Shown: positions 1 through 7,238 of the stretch, piece by piece
How the letters are laid out: the number at the start of each line of letters is the position of its first letter
Position numbering within the stretch: the stretch's first letter is position 1
From: Caulobacter mirabilis
GTDB taxonomy: Bacteria > Pseudomonadota > Alphaproteobacteria > Caulobacterales > Caulobacteraceae
Assembly (NCBI RefSeq): GCF_002749615.1
Contig: NZ_CP024201.1
Location: 3,100,001 to 3,164,000 of the forward strand
DNA length: 64,000 nt
Direction of reading: 5' to 3'
Notes under the pieces: generated by a model
The model's input: only the letters and a program-made list of their open reading frames with translations
What the model was told of the DNA's origin: nothing
The model's database searches: none
Position numbers and translations under genes: made by a program

Positions 1-2
1 CC

Positions 3-929
3 CAGGCCGGCGACGAGGCGACGATCAAGCTGGTCCAGACCTACTTCGGCCAGCAGCTCGCCGCCCAGATCCTGAAGGTCAGCACCGAGAGCCGCGACGG
101 CTTCGAGCGTCACCTGCAGGACGCCCTCAAGCTCGAGCGCGAGGGAATGATCAGCAAGGCCCAGCGGCTGCAGGTCGAGGTCGCTCGCAACGCCGCGCTG
201 CGCCAGTACGAGCGGGCCGTCGACCAGCACGACACGGCCCGCCGGACCCTCGCCGCCCTGCTGCGCGAGACCTCGGCCGTCCGGCCGTCGACCCCGCTGT
301 TCGTGAACCCGACGCCGATCGGTCCAGCCGACGCCTTCATACAGGCGGCCATGGCCAACCAGCCGCTGCTCAAGCGCCTGGACGCGCTGCAGGATCAGGC
401 CGCCCAGGGGGTGAAGGCCGCCCAGGCGGCGCAGAAGCCCACCGTCTACGGCTTCGCCAAATACAGCCTCGACCGCGACCAGGCCCTGCTGATCGAGCCG
501 GACTGGATCTTCGGCGTCGGGGTCCACTACACCCTGCTCTCGGGCCTGGATCGCGGCAAGGCGGTCAGCGCCGCCCGCGAGCGCGCCAGCCAGGCTGCCT
601 CCGCCCAGGCCGAGGCCCGCGTCGCCCTGCAGACCCTGACCCTGCGCGCTCACGGCAACGTCGAGACGGCCCGCCGCCAGTACGGCCTGCTGGCGGTGAA
701 CATCGAGGCGGCGCGCGAGAACCTGCGCCTGCAGGACCTGGCCTTCCGCGAGGGCGAGGCCCCGTCCAGCGCGGTGATCGACGCCCGTGTCGCCCTCAGC
801 CTGGCCGAGACCCAGCGCGCCGCGGCGGCCTACGAATACGACCTGGCCCTGGCCGAACTGCTGGCTGTCAGCGGCCAGGCGACGAAGTATGCGGACTACA
901 TCCGCGGCGCTGAACAGGAGACGCCGTGA
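3..929 (+). CDS. TolC-family outer membrane efflux protein (5' end outside window)
   Basis: Outer-membrane channel subunit of a tripartite exporter, the exit duct for whatever the adaptor and permeases behind it deliver. The frame is open from base 3, so only the C-terminal 308 residues are seen and the true start lies upstream of the window. The visible part is dominated by long Ala/Gln/Arg-rich helices, interrupted by a strand-like segment (GFAKYS, then VHYTLLSGLDRGKA), the usual helix-strand-strand-helix layout of the TolC repeat. Its last codon overlaps the GTG start of the HlyD gene (GTGA), which argues for one operon with translational coupling. The family is clear; the substrate cannot be read. 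Confidence 0.85.
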   Translation, partial: QAGDEATIKLVQTYFGQQLAAQILKVSTESRDGFERHLQDALKLEREGMISKAQRLQVEVARNAALRQYERAVDQHDTARRTLAALLRETSAVRPSTPLFVNPTPIGPADAFIQAAMANQPLLKRLDALQDQAAQGVKAAQAAQKPTVYGFAKYSLDRDQALLIEPDWIFGVGVHYTLLSGLDRGKAVSAARERASQAASAQAEARVALQTLTLRAHGNVETARRQYGLLAVNIEAARENLRLQDLAFREGEAPSSAVIDARVALSLAETQRAAAAYEYDLALAELLAVSGQATKYADYIRGAEQETP

Positions 930-1969
930 CCGAGACGCCCCCTGCCCCCGAGCCCGCCGCCGCCCTGCCGTCAAGACCTTCGCCGGACCGTCGCCGGCTG
1001 CTGGTCTGGATCGCGATCGCCGCCGTGGTCCTGATCATCGCCTTCGGCCTCTGGCTGGCTTATCGCCCGCAGCCCGACCAGCTGCAGGGCATGGTCGAGG
1101 CCAAGGAAGTCACCATCGCCACCAAGGTCCCGCTCTCGCGGGTCGAGAAGGTGCTGGTGAAGGAAGGCCAGCCGGTGACGGCCGGCCAGCCGCTCATCAT
1201 CCTGTCCAGCCCGGAGCTGGAGGCCAAGACCGACGCGGCCCAGGGCCTGCTGGCCGGGGCCAAGGCGACCGAGGCCCGCGTCGACCGCGGCGCCGTCGAG
1301 GAGGACATCGCCAGCCTGCAGGCCATCTGGCAGGCGGCGCAGGCCGCCGCGACCCTGGCCCAGAAGACCTATGTCCGGACCAGCAATCTCTACGCCGAGG
1401 GCGTGGTCGCCGCTCAGCGCCGCGACGAGGCCCTGGCCGCCCGCGACGCCAGCGCCCGCAACGCCGAGGCCGCCCGACAGCAGTATCTGAAGGCCGTCCG
1501 CGGGGCGACGCAGGAGGCCAAGGACATCGCCGCCGCCCAGGTCCAGGTCGCCCAGGCCGGCGTGCGAGAGGCCGCCTCGATGACCGCCGACACCCGCCTG
1601 TCGGCCCCGCACGCCGGCGAGATCGCCAAGGTCATGGTCAAGGGCGGCGAGCTGGCGCCGCTGGCCTTCCCGCTGTTCACCCTGATCGACCTGAGCGACG
1701 TCTGGGTCACCGTCAACGTCCGCGAGGACCAGTTCCACGGCCTCCAGCGCGGCCAGGTGATCCGCGGCTCGATCCCCGCTCTCGACCGGAAGAACGTCGC
1801 CTTCCGCGTCGAATACATCAGCCCGCAGGGCGACTTCGCCACCTGGCGGGCGACGCGTCAGTCGCGCGGCTACGACATCCGCTCGTTCGAGATCCACGCC
1901 AAGCCCGTGCAGAAGGCCCCCGGACTGCGGCCCGGCATGAGCGTGCTGTTCGACTGGCCGCAGCGCTAG
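926..1969 (+). CDS. HlyD-family membrane fusion (periplasmic adaptor) protein
   Basis: Periplasmic adaptor linking inner-membrane permeases to the TolC channel. The 347-residue product has a Pro/Ala-rich cytoplasmic tail, one N-terminal membrane helix at about residues 26-48, a lipoyl-like half (VTIATKVPLSRVEKVLVKEG), a long Ala-rich coiled-coil hairpin (about 90-210), the second lipoyl half (LSAPHAGEIAKVMVKGGEL) and a beta-barrel/membrane-proximal end. It starts with GTG inside the stop of the TolC gene and stops two bases before the first permease. Length and order match the YhiI/YbhG-type adaptors that work with ABC-2 permeases. Confidence 0.88.
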   Translation: MTETPPAPEPAAALPSRPSPDRRRLLVWIAIAAVVLIIAFGLWLAYRPQPDQLQGMVEAKEVTIATKVPLSRVEKVLVKEGQPVTAGQPLIILSSPELEAKTDAAQGLLAGAKATEARVDRGAVEEDIASLQAIWQAAQAAATLAQKTYVRTSNLYAEGVVAAQRRDEALAARDASARNAEAARQQYLKAVRGATQEAKDIAAAQVQVAQAGVREAASMTADTRLSAPHAGEIAKVMVKGGELAPLAFPLFTLIDLSDVWVTVNVREDQFHGLQRGQVIRGSIPALDRKNVAFRVEYISPQGDFATWRATRQSRGYDIRSFEIHAKPVQKAPGLRPGMSVLFDWPQR

Positions 1970-1971
1970 GC

Positions 1972-3123
1972 ATGCAGGGGTTCGTCGCCACCGTCCGGCG
2001 CGAACTGGCCTGGCTGGCGGGCAGCCGCTGGGATCTGGCCCTCTGCACCCTGGCGCCGTTCCTGGTGCTGGTCGTCCTGGGCTGGATGTTCATCGACAGC
2101 GTCGCCCGCGGCCTGCCCGTCGCCTATGTCGACCAGGACCATTCCACGGTCAGCCGCCGGCTGGAGCAGGCGCTGGACGCCTCGCCCAGCCTGACCATCG
2201 CCGCCCGGGTTCCGGATCTGGAAGCCGCCTGGCCGCTGATGCGTTCGGGCCAGGTCTGGGCGGTGGTCTACACGCCGAACCACGCCGAGAAGACCATCCT
2301 GGCCGGTCGTCAGGCGACGATCTTCGTCTATGAGAACGCCGCCTTCTATTCCCTGGGCGCCCTGGCCACGATGGGGGCTCGGTCGGCGGTCCAGGACGTC
2401 ACGGCGGAAATCCTGCCGGAGCTGGCCCGCACCCGCGGGCTGCCGCTGCCCCACGTCACGACGCCGACGATCCAGTCGACCATCCTGTTCAATCCGCAGC
2501 TCAGCTACGAATGGTTCCTGGAGGCCTTGCTCCAGCCCGGCGTGCTGCATCTGATGATGAGCTGCGTCGTGGTCATGGCCGTGGGCCGCGAGATCCGGGA
2601 CGGGACGCTGGGCGAGTGGCTGTCGCAGGGCGCGCTGCCGGCGGCGCTGCTCGGCAAGCTGGCTCCCTACGTCGTGATCTTCACCGCCTGGAACCTGCTC
2701 GGGATCGGCTGGCTGTGCGGCGTGCGCGGCTGGGGCGTGCACGGGAGCATGACCGTCCTGATCCTGGGCCTGTTCCTGTTCTACGCCGCCTATGCCGCCA
2801 TCGCCGCGATGATCACCCTGCTGGTCAAGGACATCGCCACCGCCCTCTCGGCCGCGGCGGTCTACGGCGGGCCGGCGATCACCTTCTCCAACGCCACCCT
2901 GCCGACCATCGACGCGCCGCTGTTCACCCAGATCTGGAGCCGGGTGCTGCCCTTCACCTCCTACGTCGAGCTGCAGATGGAGCAGATGTTCATGGGCTCG
3001 CCCGCCCGGGCCTCCCTGGACGCGTTGCTGGCGCTGCTCGGCTTCACCCTGGTCCCTCTGGCGATCGCGCTGCTGCTGCTGCGCCGCCTGGGTCGCCCCG
3101 TCCGGGAGGTCGCGGCGACATGA
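1972..3123 (+). CDS. ABC-2 type transporter permease (first of two)
   Basis: Inner-membrane permease of 383 residues in the YhhJ/YbhS/YbhR-like ABC-2 family. It has one N-terminal membrane helix (about 22-45), a large periplasmic domain containing the family segment VAYVDQDHSTVSRRL, then five or six C-terminal helices ending LVPLAIALLLLRRL. The chosen start is the ATG two bases after the HlyD stop; the same frame is open far upstream but there it only overlays the TolC and HlyD genes. The stop overlaps the next permease (ATGA). The pair probably forms a heterodimer. No ATP-binding subunit is encoded here or downstream, so it is either upstream of the window, elsewhere, or absent. Confidence 0.85.
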   Translation: MQGFVATVRRELAWLAGSRWDLALCTLAPFLVLVVLGWMFIDSVARGLPVAYVDQDHSTVSRRLEQALDASPSLTIAARVPDLEAAWPLMRSGQVWAVVYTPNHAEKTILAGRQATIFVYENAAFYSLGALATMGARSAVQDVTAEILPELARTRGLPLPHVTTPTIQSTILFNPQLSYEWFLEALLQPGVLHLMMSCVVVMAVGREIRDGTLGEWLSQGALPAALLGKLAPYVVIFTAWNLLGIGWLCGVRGWGVHGSMTVLILGLFLFYAAYAAIAAMITLLVKDIATALSAAAVYGGPAITFSNATLPTIDAPLFTQIWSRVLPFTSYVELQMEQMFMGSPARASLDALLALLGFTLVPLAIALLLLRRLGRPVREVAAT

Positions 3124-4253
3124 GCGCTTTCGCCGAGGCCTTCCGCGAAACCTGGCGCAGGATCTTCCAGCATCGCGCCGCCTTCTCGATCCTGATCCTG
3201 GCCGTCGTCGCCTACGGGTTCTACTACCCGATGGCCTATCGCCATCAGACCGCCACCCAGCTGCCGCTGGCGGTGGTCGACCTGGACCACAGCGGCCTCA
3301 GCCGCCGCCTGACCCAGGACATCGCGTCCACCGAAGGCGTGTTCCTGGCCCATGTCGGCGGCGACTTCGCCGAGGCCCGGCAGCTGCTCCAGGACCGACG
3401 CGTCGACGCCATCCTGCTGATCCCCTCCCATCTCGAGCGCGGGGTCCTGACCGGCGCCCCGCCGACCGGCCTGGCGATCTACGTCAACGGGGCCTACATC
3501 GTCCGCGCCAGCACCATCGGCGGGGTGCTGTCGGCGGTGATCACGGGCTCCATCGAGGAAGCCCTCCACACCCCCGCCAAGGCGCTGGGCCTCCAGACCC
3601 TGGCCCCGGTCAAGATCGTCGAGCGGCCGATGTTCAACACCCGCCAGGGCTACGGCAGCTACGTCGTGCCGGGGGTGGCGATGTTGATCGTGCACCAGAC
3701 CCTGCTGCTGGGCGTGGTCATGCTCGCCGCCGGCCGACGGTCCGACCCGCGGGGTCCGGTGCGGACGGCGGGCTTCCTCGGGGTGCTGGCAGCCTTCTCG
3801 CTGCTCGGGCTGGCCTCGACCCTCTTCTATGTCGGCTTCGTCTTCTGGTTCCAGGACTACCCGCGCGGCGGCGACTTCATCGGCATGCTGGCGGCGACGG
3901 CTCTCTACGTGCCGACGGTGGTGCTGCTGGCCATGTTCCTGGGCAGCTTCTTTGACCGGCCTGAACGCTCGGCCCAGGTCCTGGCCTCGACCTCGGTGCT
4001 GCTGTTCTTCCTGAGCGGCATGTCCTGGCCACTGGCCTCGATGCCGGCGCCGCTCCAGGCCCTGGCCTGGTGCCTGCCCTCGACGCCCGGCATCCAGGCG
4101 ATGGTCAAGCTGAACCAGATGGGCGCCCGTCCCGGCGAGGTGGCCCCGGAGCTGACCATCCTGGCGATCCAGATGATCGTCTACGGCCTGCTGGCCGCCT
4201 GGCGCTGGCTGGGCGGCGGAGCGCTCCTGGACGCCGAGCGGCGGTCGACCTAG
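3120..4253 (+). CDS. ABC-2 type transporter permease (second of two)
   Basis: Second 377-residue ABC-2 permease, a paralogue of the preceding gene. The N-terminal helix is at about 22-42, and the periplasmic strand LAVVDLDHSGLSRRL matches VAYVDQDHSTVSRRL in the first permease. Six C-terminal helices follow. The ATG overlaps the preceding stop by four bases, so the two are co-translated. The gene ends the exporter operon: the next gene starts 28 bases later and encodes an unrelated secreted protein. The substrate is unknown; relatives are implicated in drug, dye or hydrophobic-compound export. Confidence 0.85.
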   Translation: MSAFAEAFRETWRRIFQHRAAFSILILAVVAYGFYYPMAYRHQTATQLPLAVVDLDHSGLSRRLTQDIASTEGVFLAHVGGDFAEARQLLQDRRVDAILLIPSHLERGVLTGAPPTGLAIYVNGAYIVRASTIGGVLSAVITGSIEEALHTPAKALGLQTLAPVKIVERPMFNTRQGYGSYVVPGVAMLIVHQTLLLGVVMLAAGRRSDPRGPVRTAGFLGVLAAFSLLGLASTLFYVGFVFWFQDYPRGGDFIGMLAATALYVPTVVLLAMFLGSFFDRPERSAQVLASTSVLLFFLSGMSWPLASMPAPLQALAWCLPSTPGIQAMVKLNQMGARPGEVAPELTILAIQMIVYGLLAAWRWLGGGALLDAERRST

Positions 4254-4281
4254 GGTCGCCCCTCACTGACGAGGTCTAGTA

Positions 4282-4794
4282 ATGCGGACAATGACGGCGC
4301 TTTCCCTCGGCCTGGCCCTGCTGGCCTCGCCTGCCCTGGCCCAGAGCATCACGGTGAAGGGACCAGCCGGGACCGTCACGCTCGACGCCGCCGCCCTCGC
4401 CGCCCTGCCGCGCCAGACCGTCACGCTCGACGCCCACGGAACGAAACACGACTACTCCGGTCCCCTGCTGATGGACGTCCTGGCCAAGGCCGGCGCCCCG
4501 ACCGGCAAGGCCCTGCGCGGCCCCGAACTGGCCAACGTCGTGCTGGTCACCGCCGCCGACGGCTACCAGGTGGTCTTCGGCCTGGCCGAGGCCGACCCGA
4601 ACACCCGCGCCAACCGCATGATCCTGGCCGACCGCGACGAGACCGGCCCGCTGGACGCCAAGACCGGCCCGCTGCGCCTGGTTGTCGAAGGCGACCTGCG
4701 CCCCGCCCGCTCGGCTCGGCAGGTGATCCAGCTGGAAGTCCTGCTCATCGGCCGCCCGCCGCCGGCCGCGGCGAGCGCCGAACACAAGCACTGA
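4282..4794 (+). CDS. Secreted protein with molybdopterin-binding-like (sulfite-oxidase fold) domain
   Basis: A 170-residue protein with a Sec signal peptide (hydrophobic core to about residue 18, cleavage after SPALA). The mature part resembles the oxidoreductase molybdopterin-binding domain family: ITVKGPAGTVTLDAAALAALP at the start, YSGPLLMDVLAKAGAP, then LVTAADGYQVVFGLAE and PLRLVVEGD. The conserved cysteine that ligates molybdenum in sulfite-oxidase enzymes is not visible, and the protein is shorter than true molybdoenzymes, so it may only bind a partner or ligand. It lies just left of the mobile element boundary, with six bases between its stop and the direct repeat. Confidence 0.7.
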   Translation: MRTMTALSLGLALLASPALAQSITVKGPAGTVTLDAAALAALPRQTVTLDAHGTKHDYSGPLLMDVLAKAGAPTGKALRGPELANVVLVTAADGYQVVFGLAEADPNTRANRMILADRDETGPLDAKTGPLRLVVEGDLRPARSARQVIQLEVLLIGRPPPAAASAEHKH

Positions 4795-4799
4795 CCGAA

Positions 4800-4821
4800 G
4801 GGTTGGTAGGCCCGGAGGGAC
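4800..4821. repeat. attL: distal 22-bp copy of the tRNA 3' end
   Basis: Exact copy of the segment at 9981-10002. It includes the complement of the tRNA CCA end, the 3' acceptor strand and part of the T stem. Identity stops abruptly on both sides (A versus G on the left, G versus T on the right), as expected for an integrase crossover core. Confidence 0.85.
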
Positions 4822-5207
4822 GGCACGTCCCGAGAAACTTCAATGCCGTATGGATGTCTACCCGGCTAGATGTACCCCAAGCGCCGCAAGGGGTTGCGAG
4901 GAAGTGTCTACCTCCCTCATTCCGGGTCATATAACTTGGCATGTACAAGGCCGCGCCCGTGCGATCTGGAACGCGGCCAGGGGACCATTTAGGTGAGACC
5001 GAGGCGCGTTCAAGCCTCTCTGGACCTCTCTCGAACAAGGCCCGGCTGCTCTGTTGGGACTCGATACCTGGGCCTGCAAAAGGGTCCTGGCTTGGCGGAA
5101 CTGCGAGATTTGGCGCACACCTCCGTTGTGAACCTTTCGCCCTCGCGAAGCGTTGAGGCCAACCAAGGCAGTTCGGAAAACCTGGGGCCAGGCAGGAAAG
5201 GCTCGTG
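4822..5207. promoter_or_regulatory. Non-coding left end of the element with candidate integrase arm sites
   Basis: No convincing gene is visible in these 386 bases; short open frames here lack a ribosome site and have implausible composition. Two copies of a TGTCTACC-like motif occur (around 4855-4862 and 4905-4912). The same motif, as TGTCTAACC, forms each arm of the palindrome at the other end of the element (9922-9941), so these are candidate arm-type binding sites for the integrase. A small hairpin follows the repeat at 4817-4831. The function is inferred only from position and motif recurrence. Confidence 0.35.
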
Positions 5208-5384
5208 ATGCCCGATCGCCGATCGCGCGAAGAACTCGCGCAGGTGCGACAGGAGCTTATCGAACTCCTGGACAACTTCTCCATCTCCAATTCCAGTCTG
5301 TCAGAACGCTCGGCGCTCGAGGACACGATCGACGACCTGACCGCAGCGTTGTGGCGCGCGAACAACGAGCCTGCGAACGACTGA
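5208..5384 (+). CDS. Small acidic helical protein, 58 residues, unknown
   Basis: A short ORF inside the element that reads as a real protein. An AGGAAAGG ribosome site lies about seven bases before the ATG, and the composition is balanced and strongly helical (RSREELAQVRQELIELLDN, then LSERSALEDTIDDLTAALW). The charged/leucine spacing suggests two amphipathic helices, possibly a small helical bundle or a partner-binding protein. It lies at the left end of the element, converging with the HNH gene. It matches no family I recognise. Confidence 0.5.
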   Translation: MPDRRSREELAQVRQELIELLDNFSISNSSLSERSALEDTIDDLTAALWRANNEPAND

Positions 5385-5405
5385 CAGTCGACGAAAGCCC
5401 CCAGC

Positions 5406-5906
5406 CTAGCCGAGGGCCGAACGCCTACTTCGACCGGCCCATAAAGCCCCGGCCGTGGAACGAACGATAGGAAAGACGGCGGCGTGGCATCCCGGCGCAC
5501 TCTCTGCCATGTCGTCGGCGATCGGCTGCAGGGCGGCCTTGCCGACACGGACCAGGACGTTGCGGCCGGTCCACGGGTGGCTGGGGTCAAGGGGGAAGCC
5601 GCTTTCGTCGCACCCGATCTCATGACCGCGCTTCTCCTCGCGCTGCTTGGACGAGTCGTGGTGGTCCTTGCAGAGGGATTGCTTCGCCCCAGTGAAGAAC
5701 AGCTCAGGGTCGCGCTTGTCCTTCGGGTCGATGTGGTCACAGACCGTGGTCACGGAGACCGAGTCCGCCTTGAGACACATGCGGCAGAGAGGCTCGCGGG
5801 CCAGCTGCTCGGCTCTGATCCTGCGCCAGCGCGCCGTCTTGTAGAGCTTCCGGTACTCGGCAGCTTCGTGGCTACGCCGGTCCGTGCGGGGAGTTCGCTC
5901 GAGCAC
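5406..5906 (-). CDS. HNH endonuclease (phage type)
   Basis: A 166-residue protein whose first 115 residues match small phage-type HNH nucleases. It contains LYKTARWRRIRAEQLA, a zinc pair CRMC, the CDHIDP active-site strand, and CKDHHDSSKQ completing the beta-beta-alpha metal site, then a GCDESGFPLDPSHPW end typical of the family. Such enzymes often sit beside phage terminase genes and help DNA packaging; here no terminase is present. Roughly the last 50 residues (after HPWTGR) look unlike the family and may be a read-through or frameshifted tail. The start is a GTG without a good ribosome site; a stop lies three codons upstream, so no longer form is possible. Confidence 0.8.
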   Translation of the reverse strand: MLERTPRTDRRSHEAAEYRKLYKTARWRRIRAEQLAREPLCRMCLKADSVSVTTVCDHIDPKDKRDPELFFTGAKQSLCKDHHDSSKQREEKRGHEIGCDESGFPLDPSHPWTGRNVLVRVGKAALQPIADDMAESAPGCHAAVFPIVRSTAGALWAGRSRRSALG

Positions 5907-6061
5907 GAGGAGCTAGGTGGCTGCGCGAGCAGCCAATGACGGACAATGTGGAGCGATCTCGGTTGGCCTAGCCGGCGTGACGTCGTCGGTCATAGAGCCC
6001 CCGCCATTTGCCTTCCAAGCCGCAGTTGATAGCCTTCCCCGATAGGGTGGGAGGCTGAACT

Positions 6062-6343
6062 ATGGACTGTCTAAAGATCGCACTACAGTTGGTCGCAGCT
6101 GGCTGCGGCCTCGTATCCGGGTACTGCTGGATCCGGGCGGCAACGGATCGGGTCATCTACCGCGTCGATGCAGACGGGCGCGGGCTGGATGGTGCAGCGG
6201 TGACTTGGACTGGCCGTGACGGCGTCAAAATCAACCTGAGCGAAACTCTGACCGTCCAGGGCCGCTGGAATAGTCGCGCTGCCTACCTAGCGGCGGCCAG
6301 CGCTGTCGCCATTGCGGTCCAGATGCTGATCAACCTCGCATAG
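6062..6343 (+). CDS. Small membrane protein of the element, 93 residues
   Basis: Unknown protein with a hydrophobic helix at about residues 5-27, a soluble middle rich in strands (DRVIYRVDADGRGLDGAA, VTWTGRDGVKINLSETL) and a second hydrophobic helix near the C terminus (AAYLAAASAVAIAVQMLIN). The layout predicts two membrane spans with the polar loop on one side. A GGGAGG sequence lies just upstream of the ATG. It lies between the HNH gene (opposite strand) and two smaller ORFs. No family is recognised. Confidence 0.55.
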   Translation: MDCLKIALQLVAAGCGLVSGYCWIRAATDRVIYRVDADGRGLDGAAVTWTGRDGVKINLSETLTVQGRWNSRAAYLAAASAVAIAVQMLINLA

Positions 6344-6473
6344 GTGCGTCGGAGCCGCCTGGTCGGGGCAGCGCGGGGTGAAACGCGCCAGGGCGACCAA
6401 GATTCAGGCGTTTCTGATTTGGATGCCTTGCGGAGACGACTGCCACTTGGCAGGTTGAAGGTTCAGCCGAGGC

Positions 6474-6623
6474 ATGGGGGAGCCGTGGTGGCTGAGGGGC
6501 ATAGCTCCAGAATCCAAGATCCCCCTGCTGGTTCTCATAGGCGGTGTTCGGCTCATCAAGGGATCCGCCTACTCGACAAAGGAGAAAGCCATTGAGGTTT
6601 TCACTCGACATCGAGACCAGTAA
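6474..6623 (+). CDS. Candidate small protein, 49 residues
   Basis: ATG-started ORF with protein-like composition: MGEPWWLRGI, a hydrophobic stretch IPLLVLIGGVRLI, then a charged helix STKEKAIEVFTRHRDQ. An in-frame stop 18 bases upstream fixes the start. Its end overlaps the beginning of the 40-residue ORF at 6592, in another frame, which could couple their translation. Other frames across 6344-6595 are longer but have an unnatural Arg/Gly/His composition, so I prefer this one. The ribosome site is weak and there is no recognisable family. Confidence 0.35.
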   Translation: MGEPWWLRGIAPESKIPLLVLIGGVRLIKGSAYSTKEKAIEVFTRHRDQ

Positions 6624-6714
6624 GCCCTGCGGTGACAAGTTCCGCTTGGCCTTTGGGATTTCGATCCCGCTGGTCTTGGTGGTTCTGCTCTGTACGCTGA
6701 TGGGGCTCATCTGA
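6592..6714 (+). CDS. Candidate small membrane protein, 40 residues (TTG start)
   Basis: TTG start preceded by a good AAAGGAG ribosome site at the right distance. The product is a short polar N terminus (RFSLDIETSKPCGDKFR) followed by one strong membrane helix (LAFGISIPLVLVVLLCTLMG) running to the end. A clear terminator begins five bases after the stop, which supports this as the last gene of a short plus-strand unit. Single-span peptides of this size are common in phages and their satellites (holin-like, toxin-like or regulatory). Which of these applies cannot be told. Confidence 0.45.
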   Translation: MRFSLDIETSKPCGDKFRLAFGISIPLVLVVLLCTLMGLI

Positions 6715-6718
6715 TGAG

Positions 6719-6750
6719 GAGGCGTCCGGCTTGCCGGGCGCCTCTTGTCT
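6719..6750 (+). terminator. Intrinsic terminator after the small ORFs
   Basis: An 11-base-pair stem (GAGGCGTCCGG / CCGGGCGCCTC, one G-U pair) with a four-base loop and a TTGTCT tail, immediately behind the 40-residue ORF. Confidence 0.65.
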
Positions 6751-6786
6751 CATTGCCCTACCGCACATGGTCGGGAGCCTGAAACG

Positions 6787-6809
6787 CGAAAACCCGGCTG
6801 AGACGCCGG
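6787..6809 (-). terminator. Probable terminator for the minus-strand membrane gene pair
   Basis: On the minus strand a five-base-pair GC stem (CCGGC, six-base loop, GCCGG) is followed by GTTTTCG. It lies about 90 bases beyond the stop of the 105-residue membrane protein. Convergent with the terminator at 6719, it closes the opposite transcription unit. Confidence 0.45.
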
Positions 6810-6896
6810 TGCGAGCTCAACGTACCCGACAGCGCCTCCAACCAGCGCCCCCCTTCCGGCTCAGCGCTTTCGGTTGATTTCGCTGGCACCGCCCCG

Positions 6897-7214
6897 TTAA
6901 CTTTTCCCCCAAAGGGGGAAGGCCATGGAAATACACGCTCTGATGCGCTGCGCCCTCGCAGCCAGCGCCGCCTTGCTCGCTACGTCTGCCGGAGCCGCTA
7001 CCCTTCTGCGCCGCTCTCGGTTGCCCTCGTAGCGGGCCACGACAATGGCGGTCGCCACGGCCGCCACCGAACCAACCCCCTGCACCCACGCCGCAGCATT
7101 CGGCCCCGTAAAGACAGCAAGCAGCTTAGGGTTCAGGAGCAGCCCAACCCCCAGCGGCATCACCACCGTATAGCCAGCGGCCCAGGCCATCGGAGATACC
7201 TTTGGCAGTTTCAT
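6897..7214 (-). CDS. Membrane protein of the element, 105 residues, related to its neighbour
   Basis: Two hydrophobic helices near the N terminus (AAGYTVVMPLGVGLLL at about 10-28 and WVQGVGSVAAVATAIVVA at about 44-62), then an Arg-rich cytoplasmic-like segment (RYEGNRERRRR) and an Ala-rich tail. The second helix and the following basic stretch closely parallel the upstream 203-residue protein (WVQAVGSVVAILVVVWID, then Arg), so the two look like tandem paralogues of different tail length. I chose the ATG at 7214 because a GGGGG ribosome site precedes it; a GTG at 7235 would add seven residues. Helices with a GWVQAVGS-like motif recur in prophage-borne proteins of unknown role. Confidence 0.5.
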   Translation of the reverse strand: MKLPKVSPMAWAAGYTVVMPLGVGLLLNPKLLAVFTGPNAAAWVQGVGSVAAVATAIVVARYEGNRERRRRVAAPADVASKAALAARAQRIRACISMAFPLWGKS

Positions 7215-7238
7215 AAGGCCCCCAGCCTTCGCCACTCT

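Noticed and set aside
787..1971. Upstream extension of the first ABC-2 permease
   Set aside because: It overlaps the TolC and HlyD genes in another frame; the permease proper starts at 1972 with a normal membrane helix.
4941..5156. 71-codon ORF at the left end of the element
   Set aside because: No ribosome site and low-complexity content; a better small ORF starts at 5208.
6344..6595. 83-codon GTG ORF directly after the 93-residue membrane gene
   Set aside because: Despite its position, the composition (Arg/Gly/His runs) is not protein-like; the frame at 6474 is more convincing.
6330..6710. 126-codon minus-strand ORF opposite the small element ORFs
   Set aside because: Pro/Ser/His-rich composition; the plus strand has better start signals and a terminator in the right direction.
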